DNA of 64,000 nucleotides, taken from NCBI GenBank assembly GCA_027575765.1, contig JANBPT010000002.1, positions 62,001 through 126,000 on the forward strand, read 5' to 3'. Shown here in pieces: positions 23,853-36,700 of this stretch (the stretch's first letter is position 1; each line of letters begins with the position of its first letter). The notes beneath the pieces were generated by a model. It did not search any database, had not been told where the DNA came from, and was given only the letters and a program-made list of their open reading frames with translations. The position numbers and the translations under genes were made by a program. Origin of the DNA: Tieghemiomyces parasiticus. Lineage: Eukaryota; Kickxellomycota; Dimargaritomycetes; Dimargaritales; Dimargaritaceae.

Positions 23853-25440
23853 ATGTCGACCGCCGAGAAGAAGCCCACCCGTAAGTACTCTGGTGAAGCA
23901 GAAGGAGCCGGTCAGCAGCCAAACCGATGCGGCCAGGGGGGCCGATCGCCCATCCGCCAGCAGGCGCTGCAAACGGGTCCCACCATGACTTACCTACATC
24001 GCATCTATGCCGCACATCACTATTCCCGTCCAGCACTCCCGTTCCACTTCCAGTTCCTGGCCGGAGCCGTAGCGGGGGTGTCAGAAATCTGCACCATGTA
24101 CCCACTTGACGTCGTCAAGACACGTTTCCAGCTCCAGGTGGGCAAGGGCGGCCCCGACAACTACACCTCGATCGGCGACTGCTTCAAGAAAATCATCAAG
24201 AACGAAGGGTAGGTAACCCGCTACCTGTTGGTAGGCGCCCATAAAAGGGTTTGGCCGAACAGTCGATATGATTGCCTACTTAGCCCTGTACCTTAATAGT
24301 CGGGTTAGCTAATCACCCCTCCCCACTCTGCTTAACACCTCAATCCAGGTTTGGCCGGCTGTACCGCGGCATTATTCCGCCGATTATGGTGGAGGCCCCT
24401 AAACGTGCCATCAAGTTTGCGGCCAACGAGCAGTACCAGACCATGTATCTGGATCTCTTCGGCATGAGCAAAGTCACCCAGCCCCTGTCCGTACTTACGG
24501 GTGTCAGCGCCGGTGTGACGGAGGCCTTCGTCGTAACTTCTTTCGAGCTGGTCAAGATCCGCCTACAGGATAAGAACAGCGTAAGTATACGCTAATCGCT
24601 GGCGGCATCTTGCCAGCTTGCTGCCGATTATTAGGATCGGGATACCAGCTCTCCCAACGGGTGACTAACTGTACTCATCACCTTTTACTCACTCGTTCCC
24701 TTTGCCACATACTTGGGCTCCTTCGCAGGCCGGGAAATACAACGGCACGATGGACTGCATCCGCAAGATCTACGCGCAGGAGGGTAAGTGACCGACCACC
24801 CCGTATCTACCGGGCGGCCGCCAAATTCGACATGCCACGGGCTAGCACGTGACAGATCCCGACCTAGGTCCAACCGTACTAATCGTCCTACCTTCTTTCC
24901 ATGTCAATCAGGCGCAATGGCGTTTTTTAATGGTCTCGAGGCCACGATCTGGCGCCACGCTCTCTGGAACGGCGGCTACTTTGGTTGTATCCATTATGTT
25001 CGAGGCATCCTGCCCAAGGCCGAGGTAAGACCGCCAACCAGTTATCGACGTTCTATTATGTTTCACTCCAGGTAATACCCGACTAACGTACCAACCTTCA
25101 CTTCCGCCTTACCCCCTGTCTGTGCCTCCCCCCCCCTCCGCAGACCAAGAAGGGTGAGCTCGGAGTTAACTTCGTGGCCGGCTCCATCGGTGGCACATTT
25201 GGTACTTTACTGAACACCCCGTTGGACGTGGTCAAAACTCGCATCCAGAACCAAAGTGCTGGTGTGCCCAAGAAATACAACTGGGCCCTGCCGGCGGTCG
25301 GTACCATTTACAAAGAGGAAGGATTTGCCGCCTTGTACAAGGGCTTCACCCCTAAGGTGCTCCGTTTGGGCCCCGGTGGCGGTATCCTGCTGGTGGTGTT
25401 CGACCAAGTGAGCCAGTTGATCCGCAAGCATCTCATGTAA
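23853..25440 (+). CDS. ODC1: Mitochondrial 2-oxodicarboxylate carrier
   Basis: Six exons: 23853..23880, 24034..24208, 24349..24580, 24729..24783, 24912..25024 and 25144..25440, 299 aa. It is an inner-membrane carrier of the SLC25 family. The three repeats each begin with the PX[DE]XX[KR] signature: PLDVVKTRFQ, SFELVKIRLQ (Ser for Pro in repeat 2) and PLDVVKTRIQ. Flanking text matches the oxodicarboxylate carriers (GIIPPIMVEAPKRAIKFAAN, IWRHALWNGGYFGCIHYVR, VLRLGPGGGILLVVFD). Yeast Odc1/2 exchange 2-oxoadipate and 2-oxoglutarate, linking mitochondrial steps of lysine synthesis with cytosolic ones. LYS2 lies about 8 kb away. All introns are short GT-AG. Confidence 0.93.
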
Positions 25441-27016
25441 ATAGGCAGGAGAAATCCCGTCCATAGGTCTATTACCAGGATAGTGTTCCGCGGACCACAT
25501 CAACTCTGGCGGTGTCGCCGTGCCCACTGTGTCATGACCAATAAAATTGCTTGACCTGCAGAAGTATCAGCATTAAATTCCTGCCCGTTTAATAGATTGA
25601 GCCATATCTATGTTTACCCTTCCATGTTGCGACTTCCAACGCTGGGCGCACAAAATACACTGGTGGGCTTAGGATAAACATCACTAGATGCGGACATCCT
25701 ACCTCTACCATCTGGTAGGACCGAAGGGAAATAGGGCATAAACCACCCCCTAGTAACGCCGAACTATGGGGGTATGGCGCCCGTGCCGCCACTTGATGAC
25801 CAATTCGGGACATAAGGGAAATAGTCGACGAGTCGGGGAGTAGTATACCTTCTATAATCCTATTTAATAATTATAACAGGTTAGCCTCCTATTGACGTCC
25901 TTTTTTTAAGAGCGCGTCGACGCCATTAAGAACCGGGCGTAGCGGTGTTATCGGGTGGTGACCAACATGTAGTTAGCCGGCCATCAGCAAAGTTCCGCTA
26001 CTACAGAGCAGTGAGTCCCCGGCTGGCGGTCAGTTGGACAATGCAGCAGCAGCACACACTCTGGGTGGTGTAAGACCAGGTCCCGATTTTTAGAAGCTGG
26101 CAGCAGGGGTCGTGGACTTCTAAGAGGGGGGGGTTTTCACCGCCCTCTGGCTTACCTCACCGTGGAGCTCCGACCCTGTTATGCCTTCCCACCATGGTAT
26201 TTTCCAGCCAGTCGCGTTCGATGCCGTCCTTTCTTAACTGCGATGCCGAACGAGTCCTCTCTATCAATGTGGTCTTGCAGTCGAAACCCATACATCGCCG
26301 CCCTTTGAGTCCATATCCATTTCTGGTGGGGTGAGGACCCTGGCCTTGTTTTGCAAGCCCTTGAGGTGTCACCATCCACCAACCACAAGGCTGCGCCCCT
26401 AACCAACCAGCGCCACTTATAGGGTGGACTGACCTTCCACCATCAAAACAAAGGCGCGGTCCAGTACCACTCCACTTACCCCTCCCGTGGCCTAGCGGTA
26501 CATGGCCGGCCTGGCGAAGGGTAAACATCATCACGAGCAGATGGTGATTAAGGGGTGGCTGCGGACATACGTGAGTTCTGATACATGGGGCGGATGTGGC
26601 CGAAGCGATGCGCGGTGCCCAGAATCGACCCCTCCTCCTTCCCCTCCCACTATCGTAAACAGACCGGCCCTTCCTCTGTATATGTTATCCGTCACCCATA
26701 CACTGTGAACATGTTGGTCTTAGTGGAACTCACCGCGCGCCACTCACCTTCCTATCTACACGATTGGCGCCGTTGATATCCGCGGACTGTGTGGGAGCGG
26801 TCAGCACCGCGGATCCCTCAAGCCGTAGGACCAGGGGCACTGCCTTATAAAAGACCGGCGCCCCGCCCTGCCCGGTATTTATCCCCTTATACCACACACT
26901 TCCCGCTTCCGATTAAAAGTTGGCTTCAGTTCCTACTCTCCCCCATCCCCACGCTTGCTCTTACTAGCAAACCCTTAAACTACTCCATCCGTCCGCTGCT
27001 GCCCGTACTCGCCACC
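25441..27016. other. Intergenic, 1.6 kb
   Basis: No gene seen. Some short GC-rich open frames near 26160-26530 have no family signal. It includes the SPO12 promoter. Confidence 0.4.
26846..26853 (+). promoter_or_regulatory. TATA box of the Spo12 gene
   Basis: TATAAAAG, 171 bp before the Spo12 start, followed by a long pyrimidine-rich leader. This is one of the few clear core promoter elements in the window. Confidence 0.55.
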
Positions 27017-27480
27017 ATGTCACAGGTTGCCACCTCCGTTCCCTTGCCCGCCAGCCCGGCGGAGAAGCGGGTCCCTGAGCCCCGTAACCATATGTACCGC
27101 TTTTTAAGCAATAGCCGCAAGTAAGTCGCCGATGCAAACTTACTCCTCGTCTCGGCCGCTAGCCCTAGAGAACCGACCAGCCGCCATTGGCGATCCGGAA
27201 TGAGCCGACTACCGTCCTAACGCACTCTTCTCCACTCTTTCCTCCGCGTAACCTTCGTACAACCCAAATATCCCTTTTTGTTTACATTTTACCCCGCTCC
27301 ACTCTGTCCTCTTCATCATAACACAGCCTCAGCAGCCCTACTGACAAGATGGTGTCGCCCTGCTCCAAGAAACTGGAGTCCCGCTTTGGCAAACAGGTGC
27401 TCAAGCCCAAGTCGTTAATCAACACTTTCAATCAGGTCTCTTCTAAGACCAAGGCCACCGCTGCCGCAGCTAAAGAGTGA
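27017..27480 (+). CDS. SPO12: Spo12 family protein (mitotic exit / FEAR pathway)
   Basis: Two exons, 27017..27120 and 27327..27480, 85 aa. Yeast Spo12 and Bns1 help release Cdc14 from the nucleolus in early anaphase. The diagnostic Spo12 box spans the start of exon 2: LSSPTDKMVSPCSKKLESRF, followed by a basic GKQVLKPKSL. Yeast has the near-identical SPTDRLVSPCSLKL. The Ser/Thr-Pro sites in this box are regulatory phosphosites in yeast. The intron is 206 nt with GTAAGT donor and CAG acceptor and splits one Asn codon. The protein is shorter than yeast Spo12 (173 aa), with only a brief N-terminal region. Confidence 0.88.
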
Positions 27481-28255
27481 CCGAGTTTTTGCCCTGCAAA
27501 TGCTGCTCGCGGAACTAGCGGTCGCGCACAATCTGTAGACCTTAAGCCCCAGGCCAGCCCTCACCCAATACCCTCTCTATGTATCCTATATACTCAGCCT
27601 CATTTTCTTTATCCATTCTATCCCAATCATTCCTATGCCTGTTCGGTTCACATCGCCGTTCCCTCCCTCTCTACACTCAGTGCTACACAACAGCCAAAAC
27701 GGGCGCTCTTCTGCTCCTGAACAGGGTAGATACCGCCCGACTCACTTCGGTCGGGCGTTTCGTTCAGACAATTTGGCGCTTCTCTCCCTGATTGTCTCCT
27801 ACGTCTTTCTTTGCCGGCTGTACTATGTGCAAGGCTCACCCAGGCAGATACAGTAGCTGACTCGTGGATGGGGGAGTGGTCCCTAGTCCCATTCACTATT
27901 CATTACTGTCGTCAACCCCTTGGCGACTTCTGCTATTCACCCACATCGACCTAAACTGTCCATTCCATTTTCTCAAATTACTGTATAAACCACCGTCACA
28001 CGTCTCATTCTACGGAACAGTGATGGCGGCTATCTACCCCTTAGCGTTGACGGACGCTATCAATGGCAGAGTATCCCTTCATACATATTGTATCTGGCTG
28101 GATCTGGGGCTAGCCTAAATGCCCTGTGAGCCTGGACATCTGAATACTTGTTAATGGCAACTCGCATACAGGCACTTGTAGGCTTTAATCGTTTATACTG
28201 TTCAGGTTCTCAATTGTTTCTGGAGACACGAGGACGGTGGTCCAACCCCCCGTGT
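27481..28255. other. Convergent 3' region
   Basis: A 775 bp pyrimidine-rich to AT-rich stretch between the stops of SPO12 and the kinase gene. No gene seen. Confidence 0.4.
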
Positions 28256-29911
28256 CTAATTGACATCAATATTCCTTAGCTTTAGGAACACGTCACACCC
28301 GTAGCCTTCAAGGGAGACAAGATCCAGCGAGCCACCAAAATACTCCGCGTAGATTTTGGCCGTGGGCAAACCGAACCCAAGGCCCGCTGGCGAATAATAA
28401 AGGTAACGTAGCAGTAGATCGTCAGGAAAGCGGGAGCGATTAGTTATCAGTGATAGAATGGCACATGAAGGCCTCATCTCATGCACCGATTTCATTCGAC
28501 GGCATTGAACTTACCGATGGGACCACCGACCCCGGCCTGCATGGCCAATTTAGACGTGACGCTGAACATCGTATCGTTGTTCTCCTCCTCCTCAGCCTCG
28601 TTCCTGACGGTGGTATACGAAAACTCGAAGATATGCGGCCGGTCCTTAGGCGAAATCCCACCGCCCTGGTCCCGGAACCTCAGCGAGATGTCCTGAGCGC
28701 CGCGGGCTATGGTGATTTCGATGGGTGGGAGGCGACCGGCGGCATGACGTTTAAGGCCAAATTCAGTGGTGGCCCGGAAACAATTCTTGAGCAGTTCGCA
28801 GGCCATGTATTCTAAATGGACGGGCACGTAGTGTACGCGGGTCTCAGTATCGCCGTTAATGATGAAATCCGGCGCGGATCCGTAGTTGATTTCGCAGAGG
28901 TCGTGGACGTAGGCTGCTGAGTTTTGGAGGAGCTTAGCCGGTTGCAAGCGCGTGTGGACTACCCCGATATAGTCTTCGTTGGTCTCGTGTAGGGCGACGT
29001 GCTGCTCGCCGATGAGCCGTAGGCCGATGCGGGAGTTGATAAGGTCATTAAGAAACACCCGCGTCTCGGCCGGTCGCATGTACTTTTTACATTCCAGGAA
29101 GCCTGGTGTCGGGGCAGCGAGGGGGGGCAGAGGGAGGAGTGGGTTAGAGGGGTTTAGGTCACGGTGGGTGGAGAAATCGGTGCGCCAGCGCCAGTCAATA
29201 TCAGACGAGCGGATGGCTGAATGTAACTTCAGCGTATAATCGAGCCATCGGGTCCAACCTACCCTGGGCCATCTGGGGAATCACCTGGGACAGGTTCTTG
29301 ATCTGTTGTTCGAGGGACTGGGTGTACTCGCGCTCCTGCTCCAAGGTCTCGATGGGTGGGAAAGCACGTAGGGTCTCAAAGGTTTCGTAGTAGAGTTGGT
29401 AAACGGCCTGGACGTGTGGGTTCAGGCCGACAATATAAGGCAGTTTCTGGAAAGCCGCTACCCGCCGGGCCAGGCGGATTGGAAGCTCGTTATGCGTGAA
29501 CCGCGCCGACTTGAGGATAGCCTCTTTGCTCAGCGGCGGTTTACCGAATCGAATTAGTTCCTGGATCGATAGGTTCCATACTTCTTTGGCAGCATACTGG
29601 TGAGGCGGTGGCATGACGAGGTGAAGGGTCAGGTTAGGTTTGGTTATAAGACAACTCCGGGCGGTGTGCTTGGACAACCGGAAGGCGAGTTTGTTAACAG
29701 CCAACCTGATAAGAGGAGTGACTCAGGGACGACGACGACGGGGTGGTACACTTGCCTGTTTGACGGCATCGTCATAGAACGAGGGGGTCTTTTGGGCATA
29801 ATGGCGGGTTGAAATTGTTGGGTGGCTGAGTATCGGACAATGGCGACCAGGTGGGTGTATCCTTAGCGGTCCTCTTGGGAAGAGCCCTGCTGGTGATGGT
29901 GATAGGCGCAT
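28256..29911 (-). CDS. Mitochondrial alpha-ketoacid dehydrogenase kinase (BCKDK/PDK family)
   Basis: Four exons: 29756..29911, 29263..29596, 28515..29102 and 28256..28386, 402 aa. These kinases phosphorylate the E1 alpha subunit of pyruvate or branched-chain ketoacid dehydrogenase and shut it off. Exon 1 has an Arg/Ser/Pro-rich presequence ending in FYDDAVKQ. The N-terminal helical bundle includes [19 protein letters not shown] and [20 protein letters not shown]. The GHKL ATPase domain has the N-box [11 protein letters not shown]1 RDQGGGIS and G2 [19 protein letters not shown]. The C-terminus VFLKLRNID resembles BCKDK/Pkp2 more than mammalian PDKs. Catalytic boxes are intact. Intron 1 uses a GC-AG pair (CAG then GCAAGT). 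Confidence 0.92.
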
Positions 29912-30289
29912 GGCGGAGTGACAGCGTAGATGGCCCAGAGAAAAGTAATGGCCAAGGAAGAAGTCTAACAGGGAATGCGGTCGAGTGGGGCACGGTGAGC
30001 GGTCACACGCAGCAATGTGCTCAGCGAAGGAGTGGACCAGCATCCAACCTCAAGGAGCACGTCCGTCTTAGTTTGGCTGTAGCCCATACAGGTGCGTCAC
30101 CATTACCGGCCGTTGGGAGTTGTAACCCCGAGAGGTGCACCCCTTCACCTGAACCTGCTGGCCGCATGCCGCTGCCACATTGTCAAGGTCACCCGGCCCA
30201 CCGTCCAAATTGTGATCAGCTGCCCACCTGAGAATCCTCCTTGGACTAGCCGACGCGATTGTACTTGTCAGTCCCATCGAAACGATACC
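29912..30289. promoter_or_regulatory. Shared upstream region of divergent kinase and DHX35-like genes
   Basis: A 378 bp stretch between divergent start codons. No TATA box recognised. Confidence 0.4.
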
Positions 30290-33046
30290 ATGTCGGACGG
30301 GTCCGAATCTGAAGGGGGGCACATCAACCCTTACCTCCGCCGCCTGCCCACCACGTTGTCCATTCCTCAGCAGCGGCGCCAGCTGCCCATCTTCAAGCAC
30401 CGTAGGTGACCTGCAACGCCATGTGAACCCCTCTGTCAAGCCGATAAGAAATCCCACGGCACAGACGCACCGGTTGCCCCCGCGGGACCGACGGCTCAGC
30501 CTGGATCCATAAAATCATGGAGCAATAGGCATCGAACTCAAGCCCCTACCATCTACTTCACTCACCCCCCCTCCAGGCGAACAAATCTTGTACCTACTCG
30601 AACAACACCCGGTTCTCTTGGTAACGGGGAAGGCCGGCTGTGGTAAATCGACACGTAAGTAGACCAGGGTGACTTGATCATTTCATTCCGGCGGCACCCA
30701 ACCTGGTCTCGTTGTCCCGGTGCTAATCTTACCTACATCAGCCCACTTTTCTTAACTGCAGAAATACCCCAGTATCTCTTCGAAGCCGGCTGGAACCATG
30801 ACGGCAAGCGTATTGCTTGCGTCCAGGTAAGACTGCCTACTAGTGCCCCTTGTGATGCCCTACTCATGCAATCCTTGGTATCCCCATACCGTTACCAACG
30901 TTTTACCAAACTTTTCCCGCATAATCTTACTATTAGGCCAGCGCTTTAGCAGCAACCAGTGCGGCCACGCGTGTGTCCCAGGAACTCAACTCGCCTCTCG
31001 GTAACCAGGTAAGCCCTCCGTCGGAAATACACCCAAATTTATGTCGAACGTATAAAGAAAGCGTGGGCTAATTCCGGTAACCACCTTCCCACTTCTTACC
31101 CACCTGGACCCCACGAATCGACAGGTTATCTGTCGATTCGATCCCTACGATAACGATGGCGCAGACATCACAGCGGCCGTTGTGTATACTACTGGCGAGA
31201 GTCTCATCTGGGAGGTCACAGCAGATCCACTCTTGACGGACTACAGCGTCGTAGTGGTGGAAAATGTCCACGAGCGGCAGCTTCATATCGACATCGTCCT
31301 CGGTTTGCTTAAACGGTAGGTAGTCCGGAGACAATCGATGCCATTTAGATATCGATGACACGGCCCGGGCCTCCAATAGGTTATACTAACACATTGATAG
31401 GTTACGCTCGCGCCCGCCCCAAACATCGCAGGATCCGCAAACTGCGCCCGGAGCTGCGTCTCGTGATTACATCCGGCACGCCAGATCTGGATAAATTTGC
31501 CCGCCTCTACCAAGCCGATCCAGCCAAACCCGGGGAGTCCACTGCCACCGCTACGGTGCACATTGAGACCCAGCACTTCCCACTCGATGTACATTTCCTC
31601 TCCGACCCCTGTGACGACTATATCGCCAAGGCGCTTGAAACCGTCCAGCGCATCCATAACGCAGAGCCGGCAGGTAGCGGTAGTATCCTTGTCTTCTTCG
31701 CGGATCGATTGGAGGTCAAAGAAGCCGTGGCGACCCTTCGTGCGAAGACTGACGACGAACCCGCCACCCGGGGCCGTCCGACCTTGGAGGCTCTACCGCT
31801 CTACATTGGTCTGCATCCCGACGACCAGCAGCGGGCGCTCGAAGCCGTACCGGATCGGTCAGTACGCCGGGCTATCTTTACCACCGGCCCAGCTGAATTG
31901 ACACTGGCACTCGAAGGTATCACGTACGTCATAGACAGCGGGTGGTCTCGGCAGACCGTCTACGACCCGTACGACGGAGCCGAGATTGTACAAACCGTAC
32001 CCGTTTCCCAACTCACCGCTCTGAACCGCGCCCGTCTCGCCGGTCGGTCAGGTCCTGGGAAGGTGTATCGACTGTATACCGCGGCCACGTTCGAAAACGA
32101 CCTGCCACTCGCCCCCGCCCCGGAAATCCAGCGACTCGACCTGGCCGCGGTGCTCCTCCATCTCAAGGCCCTAGGGATTGATCGCCTGGGCCGGTTCCCG
32201 TTTATCGACCGACCTCCGGCCTCCACCGTGGCCGCTGGCCTGGAACTGTTGCACGCCCTCGGGGCCATTGATCCCGAATCAGTCCGGCTGACAGTTCCTA
32301 CGGGTGAGCGGTTGGCTCAACTACCTTACCCACCCATGCTGGGCCGCGCCCTTCTCGCCAGCGTAGACATGGGATGTACCCAGGAGCTAGCCATGGTGGC
32401 CAGTCTCCTTTACCTTCTCCAGCCGAACCCATCGTCCCCTCACCACACGCCCTCGTCGTCGACGGGGGCCAACGTATGGAGTTTCCCGCGCAGCCAGCGG
32501 AAGGAAGCCCTTGAAGCCCACCGTAGGTTCGCCGTACGTGAGGGTGACGTTCTGACCTTACTCAACGTCATCCGTGGGTTCATCACGCACGATGCCAGCC
32601 CCACCTGGTGTCGCCGCCATTTTGTCAACTACCACGTGCTGCGCCATGCTCGGTCGCTCTACCTGCGTACCCTCGACCAGATGGCCCGCATGTGGGGCCG
32701 GCCAGTTGCGGAGCTACCCAGTTCCCGCGACCCAGTCGTCATTCGACGATGTTTTGTCCGTGGCTATTTCCCCCATGCCGCCCGGATGCAACCCGATGGT
32801 AGCTTTGAGCTCGTTCGACCGTTGGCAACGGTGTCCAGAGACCCATCGCTGGCGGCAGGCGGTCGCAGTGATGGGGCGGTCAAGTCGCTGTACTTGCACC
32901 CAGATTCGATCTTGTTTAAAGCTCAAGTACCATACGTGGTGTTTGAGTCCATCCGGGGAACGACCAAACGTCTCATGCGCCACGTCACGGCTATCGACCC
33001 GGCCTGGCTCACTGAGGATGCCCTGGAGTATTTCCAAAGCGGATAG
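30290..33046 (+). CDS. DHX35: DHX35-like DEAH helicase homologue with degraded catalytic motifs (probable pseudoenzyme)
   Basis: Six exons: 30290..30401, 30577..30654, 30762..30826, 30937..31008, 31125..31315 and 31432..33046, 710 aa; human DHX35 is about 700 aa. The N-terminus INPYLRRLPTTLSIPQQRRQ, the winged-helix/ratchet region (LHALGAIDPESVRLTVPTGE) and the OB-fold end (AIDPAWLTEDALEYF) all align with DHX35. Motif I is kept (GKAGCGKST, residues 55-63). The rest are altered: Ia lacks PRR (QASALAA), II is ENVH at 155-158 instead of DEAH, III is SGT, V is TTGPAELTL instead of TNVAETSIT, and VI is NRARLAGR instead of QRAGRGGR. All splice sites and frames are sound. The exon 6 acceptor (TCGCAG) was chosen because nearer AGs break the frame. 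It probably keeps a structural spliceosome role without ATPase cycling. Confidence 0.88.
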
Positions 33047-33759
33047 CTGGATGCGGGTATCTGTATTTACTGGCGGTAGTCCTACATCGATCTTTTTTTA
33101 ATAAAAAAAGAAAAGTAAAGGATAACGTAAAATATCATGATAACTGATGCCTGCCCTATATAATCATCATCGATCCTAACGAATCGGCAGGAATCTCACT
33201 CTAGATATGTAATGAAACTGGGCCTAGCGTTAAATTGAGATCGGGCTAATTTGACTTTGCCATCTCATCATGGCCCACTGCGATGTATAATCAATTTTTT
33301 TGCACTAAATCTGTGTGATGTCAACAGGAGCCTTGACCCTTGAGGGATTATAAGGGGTCACGCCAAAAAGCTGTAAAAGGAAATATATATATATATATAT
33401 GTAACATGGCAGAGGGGGGGGGCTAGATGCCTTTAGGATCGGGCATTTAGGAGACGCTAAAAGGTAAGCCATGTTTACCATTCGATCCGGCTCTAAGTTA
33501 GTTTCTACCTGATACCTTTCCAGAAATGACACAACCAGGATTTGTATACGATAACCTAGGTCTGATGCCTATACCCCCATTCGCAGGAAACCATATTGGC
33601 AATCTGCGCATATAACCACAGCTGATTGATAAATAAATACAGACTTCACTTTTTTTTTTGGAAGGGGAGTAAAATAACCAGTATAAATATAAGTGAGTAG
33701 AAACGACGAACGGATGGGTAATAAGACAACGAGGATAACGCACCACAGCGAGATAATTC
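33047..33759. other. Convergent 3' region with AT microsatellite
   Basis: A 713 bp AT-rich stretch between the stops of the DHX35-like gene and LYS2. It holds T/A runs near 33092-33108 and a (TA)n tract. No gene seen. Confidence 0.5.
33383..33400. repeat. (AT)n microsatellite
   Basis: A perfect alternating AT run of about 18 bp, next to a G-run at 33414-33422. Confidence 0.8.
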
Positions 33760-36700
33760 TTAGCCACGGCCGCTACGGTTGAGGATACCGCCAACTTCCA
33801 CGTCCAGATCAGGGAGAGGCTTACGCTGAGCATGCCGGTGCGGGGTAGTAGGTACCTCAGCACTTCCACCTGTACCAGTCGAAGGCTCGTTAGTAGCACA
33901 ACAATCAGTATCCCCAAGGCCCTCCCCCTCCTCGCCATCCTCAATCAGCTCCACCTGGTCGTGCTCGCGGTCGATCGGCGCAGGGGGCGGGAGGAACCCG
34001 GTCTTGACAAGGTAAGCCAAGTACAGTCCGATCACCTCCTGCATTGATGCGCAAGGGACGCCCCCGGCGGCACAGAGAGTGGCCGTATGGCTCCGGTCGA
34101 GGGCCGGGGACCGGGTGGATGTGGGAAGATCGTCCAGAACGAAATGCAACAGTGGGTACAACGCATTATCGGCGGACTTGAGGGTGACATCCATGAGGTG
34201 GTTTCGCCACGGAATGTAGGCTACAGGGTCAACATTGAACCCGTAGATCCGGAGCTGGTCAAAGAAGTCATTGTAGCGGAACCGTGTGGGATTGGCCACG
34301 TTGAACACGCCCAGGGCAAGGGCGTTAGGTTGGCTAGCAGCCTCAACCACCACGCGGGCCACGTGATCGACCGGACACATATTGACGGCATTGTTCATGA
34401 TGGGAACCTCGCCTAGTTGCACACAGCCCTTGACCAGGCGCCACAGGAAATCGTCCGTGTTGGTCACACCCGTACGGGTGGCACCCACCACGTAGCCCGG
34501 GCGGACAACGGTACACGGGTACCCACGCGCACGCGCCTCGAAGAGCAGTTTTTCGGAGACCCACTTACTCTGGCCGTAGCCGCTGTGGAGGCCTGTACGG
34601 CTGCCTTCCAGGTCATCAGACTCGAGGACCGCGGTGATAGCCGACGACGGGTCGGCGTTGCCGCCGGGGTGCGGGTCGCCCCCCGAAGTCTGTGCCGTCG
34701 CCGTCTTAAACTCGCCCAACTGGGTAGTGTAATAGTCGGTATCGAGGACCGACGTGGACGAAACAAAGTGAAGGGGCTTCACATGGTCCGTGACGGCCAG
34801 CTCGAGGGCAGCCAAGGTACCCAGGACATTGGGGGCGCGTAGTTTGGCGTACGGGTAGACCCAATGGACGAGGGCGCCATTATGAATAATCACATCGACG
34901 GCGCTAGCCAAGGCGGTCCACTCGTGGTCGACGATCCCCAGGTGAGGCTGGGCAAGGTCACCGCGCACGGCGCGGACGCGGGCGGACCCGTAGCCGACCA
35001 GGTGTTCGGCAACGGTGGCGGGCATATCCCAATCGGACTGCCACACCAGATGATCGCGGGCACTCTGACGGACCCGCTCGTAGGCGTGCTCGTCCGACTG
35101 ACCACGCGTCAGGCAGTATACCGTGGCCGTGGGGAATTTGACCAGGAGTTCGGCAAGGATGAAGGCGCCCAGGAATCCCGTGGCTCCGGTGAGGAAGAAG
35201 GTCGGGGCCTGACCCGATGCGACTCGGGCCGGGAACTCGAACGCGCCGCCGTCGTTGGTAGAGGAGGCAATGTCGGACGCCGCGGTGAAGGCCAAGGCCG
35301 GGGGCAGCTGGGCCATTAGGGCAGTCAGGTCGGAAGCGTAGCCTGCGTCACCGGTCGGGTCGTCCTCGCTGTCAGTCTTATGCGGGTCCGCGGTAGACGA
35401 CTCGCCCGTCGCCCCGGTATCCTTGGCCACCGCGGTGGCGATGTTGAGATCGACCTGGGTGATGCGATCCACCTCAGCGGCCATCCCGGCGATGGTGGGC
35501 TGTTTGAATACCAGACCTAGGGGAACGTCCACACAGAACGTTTTGCGCACCTGGAAGATCATCCGGGTGGCCAGAATGGAGTGGCCGCCCAAGTCAAAGA
35601 AGTTGGCGTCGCGTGGGATGACGCCGCCGGGCTGGTCGAGCACTTCACTCCAGATGGTGTTGAGGGTCCGTTCAGTCGCAGAGTAGGCGGCCAGGGCGGC
35701 AGTGGTCGTGGTGGAGTCACCCGCGGCCCCGGCAGAACCGCGCCGAGCCGTGGCCGATCGATCGGCGTAGAGGGCCGTGTCGGGGAAGGGCAAGGCGGCC
35801 TTGTCGACCTTACCGTTGGGAGTGAGCGGGAGTCGATTCAGGGGGACGAAAACGCTGGGTATGCTGTAGCTGGGCAGCTTATGTTTGAGGTAGGCGCGGA
35901 TATCAGCAATCAGACGAGCGTAGTTGTCATCGTCCTCTTCCTCCTCTACGGCGGCGGCGGCCGGATCGGCACTTCCTTGGGCAAAAGCTTCGACGGGCCC
36001 GGGAACAAAGTACGAGACGAGGGTCTTCTCCTCATTCTTGTCACGTCGGACCAGGGTGACGTTGGCGCGGATGCGTGGGAACTGCGAGAGGTGGTTGTCA
36101 ATCTCGCCCAGTTCGATACGGAACCCGCGGATCTTGACCTGGTCGTCAAGACGGCCCACGCACTCGACAGAGCCGTCGGGGAGGTAGCGACCCAGATCGC
36201 CGGAGCGGTACATACGGTCACGATCGCCTCGGTAGAAAGGCCAGGGTACTTCGTTAACAGCCGGGTCCAGGTATGGCTGGGCCTGGAGGTCCACGTTACG
36301 GAGGGCCGGGTCGAACCAGTTGGGCACGAACTTGGTGCTTGTCACGTCGTCAAGGCGGAGATAGCCTTCGGAGAGGCCTCCACTACGGACGTAAATCTCA
36401 CCAATCTCGCCCACACCACACATACCGGGAGGCGGAGCGGACCCGTCAGCCGCGGTGGCGTGGAACCGGTTGACCACCAGGAGCTGCACGGACCGCATGC
36501 CCCAGCCGGCGGGGATCACGTCCTTGACGGAGGACAGGAAGGACGGCTGCTGGGCGCGGGACGGGATTGCAAAGTAAGAGACGGCGCGCTGGGTCTCGGT
36601 CGTACCGAACATGTTGATGACGGTTACGTTCTCGGCCAAGTGCTGGAGGCGGTGGCAGCTGCGCTTAGTGAGCAGGTCGCCGACGAAGAAGGCGTTGCGC

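Noticed and set aside
26484..26560. tRNA-like text (GTGGCCTAGCGG)
   Set aside because: A-box-like only; no B box or matching acceptor stem.
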